A stretch of 64,000 nucleotides of DNA from positions 1 through 64,000 of the forward strand of contig JAISAZ010000086.1 of NCBI GenBank assembly GCA_031266435.1, in the 5' to 3' direction. Each line of letters starts with the position of its first letter. Position 1 is the stretch's first letter. Under the pieces are notes generated by a model. It was not told the DNA's origin and did no database searches. It saw only the letters and a program-made list of their open reading frames with translations. The DNA comes from Accumulibacter sp. GTDB lineage: Bacteria; Pseudomonadota; Gammaproteobacteria; Burkholderiales; Rhodocyclaceae. Positions 34,622 to 43,244 of the stretch are shown piece by piece. Both the position numbers and the translations under genes were made by a program.

Positions 34622-34750
34622 GATTTGCGTTGACTGACCCTGCGCAGGTTGGCGCAGGCAAAGCATCCTGCCTGAAAACGCGCCGTATCCATCGATACGG
34701 GCGCCCAGAAGTCTTGGAGATGTCGCTTTTTTCAGACCAAGACGCAAATC
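34622..34750. ncRNA. candidate structured RNA (four-stem junction) in the rne-rluC intergenic region
   Basis: Closing stem GATTTGCG/CGCAAATC (34622-34629 / 34743-34750); inner stems CCTGCGC/GCGCAGG, CCGTATC/GATACGG, TCTTGG/CCAAGA. Confidence 0.5.
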
Positions 34751-34770
34751 ACACGATAGTATAGGTCAAA

Positions 34771-35763
34771 ATGCCCGATTCAGGCAAAAATTCGGTATCG
34801 AAAGTTTCCGTTCAAGAAGACGCGCAGGACCAACGGCTCGACAACTATTTGTTCCGTTTGTGCAAGGGGGTTCCGAAAAGCCATATTCTTCGGATCATCC
34901 GAAAAGGCGAAGTGCGCGTCAACGGAAAGCGCGCCGCCGTTTCCGCCCGGCTTTCCCTGGGCGATATCGTCCGCATTCCGCCGATCCGCGTCGCGCGGCG
35001 CGCGGAAGAGGAGGGCGCGCCCCCCGCGATCCGCCTCCCCGTCGTCTATGAGGACGACGCGCTGCTGGTCATCGACAAGCCTTCGGGGATCGCCGTCCAT
35101 GGCGGTAGCGGCGTCAGCTTCGGCGTGATCGAAACCTTGCGACGGCAACGCCCGGAGGCGAAATTCCTGGAACTCGCGCACAGGCTCGACAAGGAAACTT
35201 CCGGGCTTTTGTTGGTCGGGAAAAAACGCTCGGCGCTGACGGCGCTTCACGAAACTTTCCGGGACGAGGGCAGGGCGCGGGTCGATAAACGCTATCTCCT
35301 CCTGGTCTGCGGCCGCTGGATGGAGCCCCTGACGGATGTGCGGCGCCCGCTCCTAAAATATTCTCTCGAAAACGGCGAGCGGCGCGTTTGCGTTTCGGAA
35401 GAGGGCAAGGCTTCGCGGACGGTTTTCAGGCTACGTTCGCGCTGGGAAAATTTCAGCCTGCTCGAAGCGAGGCTCAAGACCGGGCGAACGCACCAGATCC
35501 GCGCCCATTGTGCTTCGCTCGGCTTTCCGGTCGCCGGCGACGACAAATACGGCGATTATTCGCTCAACCGGAATTTGCGAAAAGCAGGCTTGAAGCGGCT
35601 TTTTCTTCACGCGTGGAAACTCGCGCTCCCGCACCCGGTGACGCGGGACGCGCTCTCGCTCGAATCTCCCCTGCCGGACGCGCTGAAGGCTTTCCTTGCG
35701 CGACTTTCCGCGCACGAAAATCAGGATTATTGCCAAGACGATGGACGCGGGCAGGCGCTTTGA
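34771..35763 (+). CDS. rluC: 23S rRNA pseudouridine synthase RluC-like
   Basis: S4 domain (RLDNYLFRLCKGVPKSHILRIIRKGEVRVNGKR); HRLDKETSGLLLVGKKRSAL; RTHQIRAH. Confidence 0.95.
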   Translation: MPDSGKNSVSKVSVQEDAQDQRLDNYLFRLCKGVPKSHILRIIRKGEVRVNGKRAAVSARLSLGDIVRIPPIRVARRAEEEGAPPAIRLPVVYEDDALLVIDKPSGIAVHGGSGVSFGVIETLRRQRPEAKFLELAHRLDKETSGLLLVGKKRSALTALHETFRDEGRARVDKRYLLLVCGRWMEPLTDVRRPLLKYSLENGERRVCVSEEGKASRTVFRLRSRWENFSLLEARLKTGRTHQIRAHCASLGFPVAGDDKYGDYSLNRNLRKAGLKRLFLHAWKLALPHPVTRDALSLESPLPDALKAFLARLSAHENQDYCQDDGRGQAL

Positions 35764-36409
35764 GCTTTTGGTCTTCGATTGGGACGGTACGCTCTTCGAT
35801 TCGACCGGCGCGATCGCGTCGGCGCTCCAGGCCGCGTGCCGCGCGCTGTCGATCCCGGAACCCTCGGACGAGCAGGCGCGGCAGGGAATCGGACTCGGCC
35901 TGATCGAAGCCCTGCGTCACTCGATCCCCGACCTTTCCGAGCGTCATTATCCCGAACTGCTCGATCGCTTCGGCGTCGAATACCGGCGTCGGGAATCGAC
36001 GCTGGGGCTGTATGAAGGAATCCCGGAATTGATCGAAAGACTCCACGCTTCGGGCGCAACTTTGTGCGTGGCGACGGGGAAAAGCCGCAGGGGGCTCGAC
36101 CGCGTGCTCGCAAGCACCGGGCTGGGGCGTTTTTTCAGCGCGTCGCGCTGCGCCGACGAGTGCTTCTCGAAGCCGCACCCGCAGATGCTTCTGGAATTGA
36201 TCGACGCGTGCTTCGTTTCACCCGAAACGACGCTGATGATCGGCGATACGACGCACGACCTTCAGATGGCGATCAATGCGGGCGCGCGCGCTCTCGCCGT
36301 CTCGTACGGCGCGCATTCGGCGGAACAACTCAATGCCCTGAATCCGCTCGCCCGCGTCGATTCCGTCGCCGAACTCGACGCGTGGTTTCGCGTGCATGAT
36401 GTAAAATGA
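35741..36409 (+). CDS. HAD-superfamily phosphatase (Gph-like)
   Basis: ELLVFDWDGTLFDSTGAI; MIGDTTHDLQMAINAGARALAVSYG. Confidence 0.92.
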   Translation: MDAGRRFELLVFDWDGTLFDSTGAIASALQAACRALSIPEPSDEQARQGIGLGLIEALRHSIPDLSERHYPELLDRFGVEYRRRESTLGLYEGIPELIERLHASGATLCVATGKSRRGLDRVLASTGLGRFFSASRCADECFSKPHPQMLLELIDACFVSPETTLMIGDTTHDLQMAINAGARALAVSYGAHSAEQLNALNPLARVDSVAELDAWFRVHDVK

Positions 36410-36568
36410 TTATGTGTTCGTCAAAAAGTAAAACCCTACTTTTTGCCGGGTTGTTGGGTTTGAAGGCGGGCAAAGCCCACCTTTTTTTGTCTGAGCAGTC
36501 AAAAAACAGGTGGTTATTTTTTGACGATTCCTATATGGTGAATAAGTGCAATCGCCCTGGGGTGAAAG

Positions 36569-37009
36569 TCAGGGCGAAAGGTTTTGGTCCGGTTCCGACA
36601 TTTTCCGTATTCGCAAACGCCTTCCGCGAAGCACGCCGTATTCTGTTTCCGCGATGACGGACAAAAAAGTTTCCTTTTTGACTATAAAAGGAGAAAAGAC
36701 GATGGCGAAAAATGCGGTAGGCGTTTCCACGCGTTCCTCGGCATCCTCTCTCTCCGAAGAAATATAATCGCATTCGCCCGTATCATGAAGCGGTGTTTCT
36801 TCTTCGCCTTGTACCAAGCGGACACGCAGTTTTTTGAAGGGGCGGCTCGTCGGACTTATCACGCTGACCCAAGCGCACAGCTTCGACAGGGTAAAGGGAA
36901 GTTCCCCTACAAACAGATCTTCACGATAGACGCCGATGAGGCTGTATTTGCCCCGAAGCTCATCCCGGATGTCGTCGCAATACGTCACTTCCACACGACC
37001 GTTAGTCAT
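36569..37009 (-). CDS. DUF6941-like small protein, third gene of a TA-like cluster
   Basis: RVEVTYCDDIRDELRGKYSLIGVYREDLFV; start codon overlaps the antitoxin 3' end. Confidence 0.5.
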   Translation of the reverse strand: MTNGRVEVTYCDDIRDELRGKYSLIGVYREDLFVGELPFTLSKLCAWVSVISPTSRPFKKLRVRLVQGEEETPLHDTGECDYISSEREDAEERVETPTAFFAIVFSPFIVKKETFLSVIAETEYGVLRGRRLRIRKMSEPDQNLSP

Positions 37010-37358
37010 GATGCGCTCCGATTTTTTCCATAATGGCGTCCGAGACGGCTTGCAGTTCCTCCTCCAATGCTTTGGCAAGCTTGACGACCGTGGGATGCGA
37101 GGGGATGTCGGTACCGGCTTCAATCCTGGAAAGCCAGGACTGCGATGCGCCAATCCGGCGCGCCAGTTCGGTTTGCGATAATCCCTTTTTGAGCCGTAGC
37201 GCCGCCAGGGAATGCGAGGGGTAAAGTTCTTCCGCCATTTTCCGGCGCGCTTCCGCCCAGGCTTTTGCGCGCCGAGGGTCCTGATCCAGTTCCGCAATGC
37301 GTTCGCTCATGGCGCGCCAGCCAGGGCGTTGCGGGGGATGGACGACGGAAACCTCCAT
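37002..37358 (-). CDS. XRE-family antitoxin/regulator
   Basis: HTH LAALRLKKGLSQTELARRIGASQSWLSRIEAGTDIPSHPTVVKLAKAL. Confidence 0.85.
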   Translation of the reverse strand: MEVSVVHPPQRPGWRAMSERIAELDQDPRRAKAWAEARRKMAEELYPSHSLAALRLKKGLSQTELARRIGASQSWLSRIEAGTDIPSHPTVVKLAKALEEELQAVSDAIMEKIGAHHD

Positions 37359-37413
37359 CCGAATCACTTCCGCGCCGCCCGAAGCCGCCGTCGGAACAAG
37401 AGTTCGGTGAATT

Positions 37414-37836
37414 CTAGGAGAGTCCGAGTTCGGCGCAGACGCGGACGATGCGCTTTGAAAGCGGGTGGCTGGGGTCATAATCAAAATCTCGCGGGACGAT
37501 ACCAAGGACGTAATAACGCCGCTCTTTTGGATGGAATGTATAGACGATGCGTCGAAGGGCGGCACCCATCGGGACATTGAACAAGCGGAGGCGCCAAAGC
37601 GGATAATCTTTCCACATCACCCGCCAACGCGTGATGTCGAAACCTGGATCATGAAGATGGTCCGCATAGCTGTTATCGGTAAAACGCTCCAGAAGTTCCT
37701 GCGATCCCTCAACTTCTTCAAGAAACATTTCCATGATCGCCGCGCTTTCCTCATCCTCTTCCCAAAGCGCGTCCAGATCATGCTCCGCGTCTTCATGGAT
37801 CGAAAGCGAGTATACGTTATAGGAATAGTTTCTCAT
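37414..37836 (-). CDS. RelE/HigB-like toxin
   Basis: LSIHEDAEHDLDALWEEDEESAAIMEMFLEE, RIVYTFHPKERRYYVLGIVPRDFDYDPSHPLSKRI; directly upstream of the XRE gene. Confidence 0.75.
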   Translation of the reverse strand: MRNYSYNVYSLSIHEDAEHDLDALWEEDEESAAIMEMFLEEVEGSQELLERFTDNSYADHLHDPGFDITRWRVMWKDYPLWRLRLFNVPMGAALRRIVYTFHPKERRYYVLGIVPRDFDYDPSHPLSKRIVRVCAELGLS

Positions 37837-38119
37837 AGCGCCATCAACTTATCAAGCCCTGTCGGGCACACTTGCGATATTCTTGCCGATCTGCGCGAAG
37901 GACGGGCGACGATTGAAAGCGGAGAGTGCCGCCGAGGGAACTTGGCGGAGAGGGCGGGATTAATATATCAATATAAATCAGTAGGTTATGTCTATATATT
38001 CCATAATTACCTATTTATTTACCGTAAACAAGTAGGTTTCGCCTCGGCAATGGGGCGCGGATTAAAACAGCGAAGTGCAGTGTGAAAAAAGCCAAGGGCT
38101 TCCCAGCTTTTCCCCCGAA

Positions 38120-38608
38120 CTATTCGTTAATCGGACACTGGTTTCCGAGACACCAGTTTTGCCACGCAGCGAGCTTCAGGGCGTCTTCAGCGCAGTTTCC
38201 GAGTGTTGTATCAACCAAGCGTTTCCGCTCGGCGTCATCATCCACTTGCTGACTGCTGGCATCGGCGCGCACTCGACCGCGATCGGAACCGGCGTCGCGC
38301 AAGCGGTCAGCCAAGCGAGTATCAGCAGCGGCGCGAATCGTGCGCATCTGTTTGTCCATCTGCGCTCTTGCCACAATGCGCACTGTGTCAATTTGTTTTT
38401 CATACGATCCCCTCACCTCATCAAGCGTTTTTTCGTGCGTCACACGCAGGGCGTCCTGCGCCGCCATGGCTTTTTTCCCTTCGACCGATACCTGCGCCTT
38501 GAATTCAGCGAACTCGGTCAGCGTTGCCTCGTAACGCCAGCCGAGGAGGACGAGTACGACGAGCAAGACCGTGCAGATGCCTGTGAGAATTCTGTCTACA
38601 CCGCTCAT
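38120..38608 (-). CDS. phage Rz-like inner-membrane spanin
   Basis: N-terminal TM, coiled coil, C-term NCAEDALKLAAWQNWCLGNQCPINE; downstream of endolysin and holin. Confidence 0.75.
   Translation of the reverse strand: MSGVDRILTGICTVLLVVLVLLGWRYEATLTEFAEFKAQVSVEGKKAMAAQDALRVTHEKTLDEVRGSYEKQIDTVRIVARAQMDKQMRTIRAAADTRLADRLRDAGSDRGRVRADASSQQVDDDAERKRLVDTTLGNCAEDALKLAAWQNWCLGNQCPINE
38176..38403 (-). CDS. Rz1-like outer-membrane spanin lipoprotein nested in Rz
   Basis: Lipobox LTAC after a hydrophobic stretch (APLLILAWLTACATPVPIAVECAPMP), out of frame within Rz. Confidence 0.6.
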   Translation of the reverse strand: MKNKLTQCALWQERRWTNRCARFAPLLILAWLTACATPVPIAVECAPMPAVSKWMMTPSGNAWLIQHSETALKTP

Positions 38609-39039
38609 TTCTCCTCCAGGGTTTCCCCGGCCTGGAAATCCGCGAGTGATAGGCCTCCAGTAAACTGGAAGTGTGGATAATCCGGAAAGGTTTTCCAGCG
38701 GCCACCCCATTCGAGGCCGACGTATTCGCCCAGGGCGCCGATGTTTTCCCAGAGCTTCCCGGTCGCGCCCGATGTTGTCCATAGGAGTTTCCCGTCTACG
38801 CGCGGAACAACGTCGAACGCGACACGGAAGTTGTGTAAACTCTGGCCACCTTTCGAGTTGGTGACTTTCGCGCCGGGAGCGGTGCGTCCTTTTGCGTAGA
38901 GCGCGTCTTGCGCCTCATGGTCGCGGTAGGTGCTCGTCACGAGTACGTCGACTCCCGCCGCTTTGCATGCGTCAAGGAAAACTTCGGCCAGCGCGCGGAC
39001 GCGGGGGTGCAACTCATTCAGATTTCGACTGTCGATCAT
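38605..39039 (-). CDS. endolysin, M15 L-alanyl-D-glutamate peptidase type
   Basis: DVLVTSTYRDHEAQDALYAKGRT, SLHNFRVAFDVVP, YPHFQFTGGL. Confidence 0.9.
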   Translation of the reverse strand: MIDSRNLNELHPRVRALAEVFLDACKAAGVDVLVTSTYRDHEAQDALYAKGRTAPGAKVTNSKGGQSLHNFRVAFDVVPRVDGKLLWTTSGATGKLWENIGALGEYVGLEWGGRWKTFPDYPHFQFTGGLSLADFQAGETLEEK

Positions 39040-39538
39040 TTTGGGTTTCCTTTCCGCTGGCCAAGGATTTAAGTTTTGTTTCGGCACGCCGACGAAGTCT
39101 GACGACGAGCGCTTTGACGAGGGGATGGACCGGAAGCCCCAGCTTGTCGGCGGACTTGATGATTGACGCCACTTCGGTCAAGACCAAGACAAAAATAAAC
39201 CAGTCGATGAGCGGCGCGGAATGCCCAGTCAGGCCGGTCAGCATCACGGTAATCACGCCGAAAACGAGGATTGTGCAGAGATGCGTCAAGGCTTTTATGA
39301 CCCAGCCGTAGAGCCGGGCACGTGAAAACGACGAGGTCTTGAGCGCAAGTACTACGCCCAGGACAAGGTCAATCACGGATAAAGCGAACCACGTCTCGAA
39401 AAACCCCCAATTACCACCGAAGGTCGATTCAAATGCCGCAGGAATACTTGCAACCAGCGCCTTGATCCCGATGCCGCCGAAAACGCCTTGAAGGTGATAA
39501 GCCATCTCTGCGCCGACATCGTGGAATCGGTAGGCCAT
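39014..39538 (-). CDS. phage holin (toxin-secretion/phage-lysis type)
   Basis: Hydrophobic segments, WFALSVIDLVLGVVLALKTSSFSRARLYGWVIKA, adjacent to endolysin. Confidence 0.8.
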   Translation of the reverse strand: MAYRFHDVGAEMAYHLQGVFGGIGIKALVASIPAAFESTFGGNWGFFETWFALSVIDLVLGVVLALKTSSFSRARLYGWVIKALTHLCTILVFGVITVMLTGLTGHSAPLIDWFIFVLVLTEVASIIKSADKLGLPVHPLVKALVVRLRRRAETKLKSLASGKETQNDRQSKSE

Positions 39539-39539
39539 G

Positions 39540-39776
39540 TCAGGATTCAGATCGGAGTTCAGGCGGCAATTGCCGACCCGCGCGCTCACTCTCGTATGAG
39601 TCCGTGCAGTGTCGGCAATCGAAAAACACGTCGTCAATGAGGTGCATCGGCCAATGCCGCTTGCCCGCGACGTGCCAGCGGTAGGCACGCGAGGAAAGCG
39701 TCTCGTCGGACCAGCCGCCGAGCACCGCGTTTATCACTTGGTCGAGTGCGATCAGGACGTTTTTGACACGTCTCAC
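39540..39776 (-). CDS. phage-conserved hypothetical protein
   Basis: MRRVKNVLIALDQVINAVLGG..DETLSSRAYRW, a type of ORF common next to phage lysis cassettes. Confidence 0.6.
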   Translation of the reverse strand: MRRVKNVLIALDQVINAVLGGWSDETLSSRAYRWHVAGKRHWPMHLIDDVFFDCRHCTDSYESERAGRQLPPELRSES

Positions 39777-40375
39777 AGCGCCGCGGCTGCTGAGAAAAGT
39801 GCGTCGAGTTGCGCGTCGGAAAGTCCCAACTCCCCGGCCAGCTTCACATACAGCGGATTGTCGCGCCGGACTTCAGTAGCAAACTCCCACTCAATCCGTG
39901 CGGAATCGCCCACGTCACCCTCTATCGCTGCGACCATCGTTGAGACTTGCTCGTACAGCCCCGCAGATTTGAGCGCAAGCCGCGCCTGACGCATCGTGAC
40001 CGAGGTCGGGGGTGGGAGGTCTTCAAACGTCCAGCCCTCTCCATCCCAAACGGTTTTTTTACCGGCGGGCGCGAGGGGCATCGGCTCGTCGGTCGTATTC
40101 GGCGGCTGAACATCGGCAAGCGGACCAATGGCCTCGACCTTGGCCTCGCGGCCGTCGGCGGTTGAATAAAAGACCGCCCCCCGGTAATCAGCCTGGATTT
40201 CCCAGGATTCGGTCACTGGGTCGAAAACCGCGACTTCGTTTTCTCCGGTTGATGGCGGTGCGGTAGTCGTCGCTTGAGCCGGAATCAGATAGCCCCCTGT
40301 TTCCATCGGCGAGGGGCGTGCATCGTTTTTCGACAAGAATTCGTGTGTTTTTGGGTGATAGTTATAAATTTCCAT
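39773..40375 (-). CDS. tail fibre assembly/chaperone-like protein
   Basis: VTMRQARLALKSAGLYEQVSTMVAAI..ARIEWEFATEVRRDNPLYVKLAGELGLSDAQLDALFSAAAAL, typically downstream of tail-fibre genes. Confidence 0.75.
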   Translation of the reverse strand: MEIYNYHPKTHEFLSKNDARPSPMETGGYLIPAQATTTAPPSTGENEVAVFDPVTESWEIQADYRGAVFYSTADGREAKVEAIGPLADVQPPNTTDEPMPLAPAGKKTVWDGEGWTFEDLPPPTSVTMRQARLALKSAGLYEQVSTMVAAIEGDVGDSARIEWEFATEVRRDNPLYVKLAGELGLSDAQLDALFSAAAAL

Positions 40376-40413
40376 AAGTCCTCCGAATGAACGAAATAGG
40401 TTTTACTTCAAGC

Positions 40414-40444
40414 AAGCGAAATTTTTTCCTAAAAAATTTCGCTT
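40414..40444. terminator. perfect 14-bp hairpin AAGCGAAATTTTTT-CCT-AAAAAATTTCGCTT
   Basis: Exact inverted repeat 40414-40427 / 40431-40444; symmetrical A/T tracts could act in both directions. Confidence 0.7.
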
Positions 40445-40490
40445 TCCGCGCCAGATACCTTTACCTTCCCACTTTTGCCGGGGGAAAATC

Positions 40491-41369
40491 ATGGCTTTGT
40501 CACTTGCAAAATGGTGCGCGAAATACGCGGAGATCGTCACGACACGGGGCCTGATGCCCGCGACCGCGCAAGAAAAAATCTCGCACGCGCAGGGCCTGCT
40601 CGCGGGAATCGGTGATAAGGCGCTCAAGAAAATCCGGCCTGTCCACGTCGCGCGTGCGATCCACGCTGTCTGGGCGGGTGGGCACCCCGCGAAGGCGCGG
40701 CGCATGCTCTCGGTCGCGCGCGACCTGTTTACCGAGGCGGTGATCAACGGCTATGTCAATGCCAATCCCGCCGCGCCGATCCGGCCGCTCCCGAACCGCG
40801 TCCGGCGCGCGCGGCTTTCGCTCGACCACTGGCGGCTCACGCAAGCCACCCTTGAAACCGAAGCGCTTCCGTGGCGGCGGCTGTTTGCGATTTTGGCGCT
40901 CGTCACCGGCCAGCGGCGCGGCGACCTGCTCAAAATGCGGTTTGACCACGTCTGGGACAAGCACCTGCATATCGTCCAAGAGAAAACCGGCGAGCGGATC
41001 GCACTCCCGCTCTCGCTCCGGCTTCGCGCGGTCGATACGAGTTTGCGCGAGATCATCGCACGGTGCCGCGACTACGGGCCTCCGGGAGACACGCTGATCC
41101 GAAAAAACAATACTGGCGACCCGCTCACGCGCTCATCCTTGACGAAGGCGTTCTCAGCAGCGTTCCGCCGCGCGGTCGTCTGGGAGCGGGAGGATCGAAA
41201 GCCGCCGAGCTTGCAGGAGTGCCGCTCGCTCGCCGAGCGGCTTTACAGCGCGCAAGGGATCGACACGCAAATCCTCCTCGGCCACCGCCGCGCGCAGACA
41301 ACCGCGCTCTACCACGACGACCGGGGCCTCGACCGCGAAGCGGGCGTCTGGCGAACTTTGAAAATTTAA
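40491..41369 (+). CDS. lambda-Int-like tyrosine recombinase without the arm-binding domain; candidate shufflon recombinase
   Basis: VTGQRRGDLLKMRFDHV (R), VQEKTGERIALP (K), PPSLQECRSLAERLY (box II R), LLGHRR (H), TTALYHDDRG (Y). Starts at a point that aligns with lambda Int residue ~65. Confidence 0.93.
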   Translation: MALSLAKWCAKYAEIVTTRGLMPATAQEKISHAQGLLAGIGDKALKKIRPVHVARAIHAVWAGGHPAKARRMLSVARDLFTEAVINGYVNANPAAPIRPLPNRVRRARLSLDHWRLTQATLETEALPWRRLFAILALVTGQRRGDLLKMRFDHVWDKHLHIVQEKTGERIALPLSLRLRAVDTSLREIIARCRDYGPPGDTLIRKNNTGDPLTRSSLTKAFSAAFRRAVVWEREDRKPPSLQECRSLAERLYSAQGIDTQILLGHRRAQTTALYHDDRGLDREAGVWRTLKI

Positions 41370-41370
41370 G

Positions 41371-41688
41371 CCCGATCATCGAGGGGAGTTTGAACGCCTC
41401 TGGGATAACTCGGCCGGGGTCGACGTAGGGCGGGAGATTGGGACGTTCCAGGAGGACGCGATTCGGAATATCACGGGACATATCTATGCCGGAAAACTCT
41501 ATGAATATTTGTTTAGTGTTAGTGGCGTATTTTCTACATACGCAGATGGAACAGTGGAACCGCTGGGGCATAACTCTAATAAGCAGTCGTGTTATCAAAT
41601 GCTGAGCTTCGATGCTTCGCGCGTCGTTCCAGTTGCGTCCGAGAACCGCCCGCGCAGTGTAGCAGTCCTCGCTTGCATCAAATATTAG
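41371..41688 (+). other. silent tail-fibre C-terminal cassette C1
   Basis: Frame from CCC: PDHRGEFERLWDNSAGVDVGREIGTFQEDAIRNITG...FDASRVVPVASENRPRSVAVLACIKY*; starts 1 nt after the recombinase stop. Confidence 0.93.
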
Positions 41689-42021
41689 CCCGATCATCGG
41701 GGAGAGTTTTTACGGATGTGGGATAGTGGTGCGGGCGTCGATATTGGGCGGGAAATCGGGAGTTTTCAGATTGACCAGATGCGAAAAATAACGGGGGCCG
41801 TGTCCGCGATAGGTTTTCGGGCGGATGTAGATACGAGCCATCCTGATATCGCCAATGGTATGTTTAGACGCGCGGCTTTCAGCGATTGGGGTGCGTACAA
41901 CCCACAATCTACCGGCACACACGCTACCCTTATTGCGGACTCGTCTCTTCTCGGCGCCAACTACGACGGCACGGATACCCACGGGCGCAACGTTTCCGTC
42001 CTCGCCTGCATCAAATATTAG
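41689..42021 (+). other. silent tail-fibre C-terminal cassette C2
   Basis: PDHRGEFLRMWDSGAGVDIGREIGSFQIDQMRKITG...ANYDGTDTHGRNVSVLACIKY*; begins at the nt after the C1 stop. Confidence 0.93.
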
Positions 42022-42345
42022 CCCGATCATAGAGGTGAGTTCCCAAGGTTTTGGGATAACAGTGCCGGGATCGATGTCGGGCGCGAGATCGGGACATTCC
42101 AGGGCGACGCGATGCAGAATATCGTCGGAAGCGCCTATTTTATTCGGTTTGCGCAAGACTCTGGGAGCAACGGCAGCGGAGCGTTATATCTAAGCCTTGG
42201 CGATCACGGTTATAACGGTTTGGTTCAGAATACGTCGGCTGGAAGATTATCCGGGACCCTCACCTTCGATGCCTCGCGCGTTGTACGTACCGCCCCCGAA
42301 ACCCGCTCTCGCAACGTTTCCGTGCTCGCTTGCATCAAATATTAG
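42022..42345 (+). other. silent tail-fibre C-terminal cassette C3
   Basis: PDHRGEFPRFWDNSAGIDVGREIGTFQGDAMQNIVG...FDASRVVRTAPETRSRNVSVLACIKY*. Confidence 0.93.
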
Positions 42346-42651
42346 CCCGATCATCGGGGAGAGTTTTTACGGATGTGGGATAGCGGCGCTGGCATTGATG
42401 TTGGAAGGGAAATCGGGACGTGGCAACAAGACGCGATAAGGAATATAACGGGATACCTTTATACAATTTCGTATGGGCTTAGTACGTCGGGAGCATTTTC
42501 ATCGCCTTCGGGCCCGGTACCAAAAACGGCAGGGGCCAATCTAAATACATGGGTAGAGGGCGCCGCTCTTTTCGACGCTTCCCGCGTCGTTCCAGTCGCC
42601 GCCGAGAACTGTCCCCGAAGCGTCGCCGTCCTCGCCTGTATCAAATATTAG
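42346..42651 (+). other. silent tail-fibre C-terminal cassette C4
   Basis: PDHRGEFLRMWDSGAGIDVGREIGTWQQDAIRNITGYLYTISYGLSTSGAFSSPSGPVPK...VAVLACIKY*. Confidence 0.93.
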
Positions 42652-42981
42652 CCCGATCATCGGGGAGAGTTTTTACGGATGTGGGATAGCTCTGCCGGCA
42701 TCGACGTTGGGCGGGAGATCGGGACGTTCCAGATCGACCAGATGCGGAAAATAACAGGGTACGCGCTCCCAATCGGTTTCCGTGAGGATGCAGTTACGAA
42801 TATTCCGTCTCTTGTCGGTGGTATGTTTCAACGCGTAGCGGCAGATTGGGGCGCGTACATTACGAATGGAAATGGTTCGCGTGCGTGTCTTGACGCGGAT
42901 TCGTCCCGCCTCGGCGCCAACTACGACGGCACGGATACCCACGGCAGGAACATCGCCGTCCTCGCGTGCATCAAATATTAG
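42652..42981 (+). other. silent tail-fibre C-terminal cassette C5
   Basis: PDHRGEFLRMWDSSAGIDVGREIGTFQIDQMRKITG...ANYDGTDTHGRNIAVLACIKY*. Confidence 0.93.
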
Positions 42982-43239
42982 CCCGATCAGCGTGGCGAAT
43001 TCGTACGTTCGTGGGATAACAACGCCGGCATTGACATAGGCCGCGAAATCGGCTCGTGGCAAGGGGATGAGCTAAAATCGCATTATCACTTAATTACGGC
43101 CGGCGGAATGAGCGCGCTTACGGCGGGAAGCGTAGTTTCTATGACCCCCGTTTATTCTGGGGGCACAAGCACCCAATACACCGGCGGCGTCGAGACGCGC
43201 GGCCGGAATATCGCGCTCCTCGCATGCATTAAATATTGA
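42982..43239 (+). other. silent tail-fibre C-terminal cassette C6 (shortest, most divergent)
   Basis: PDQRGEFVRSWDNNAGIDIGREIGSWQGDELKSHYHLI...GGVETRGRNIALLACIKY*. Confidence 0.9.
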
Positions 43240-43244
43240 TGCAA

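Noticed and set aside
36410-38119. tRNA gene as prophage attachment site
   Set aside because: No cloverleaf or CCA-like acceptor pattern could be seen in this stretch.
40491-41369. Ordinary prophage integrase with attP
   Set aside because: Not fully excluded, but it lies between fibre and chaperone genes rather than at an element end, and directly abuts the cassette sites; treated as the less likely explanation.
41371-43239. Integron cassette array
   Set aside because: Cassettes lack attC-like folding sites and are C-terminal fragments, and the recombinase resembles lambda Int without IntI-specific features seen by eye.
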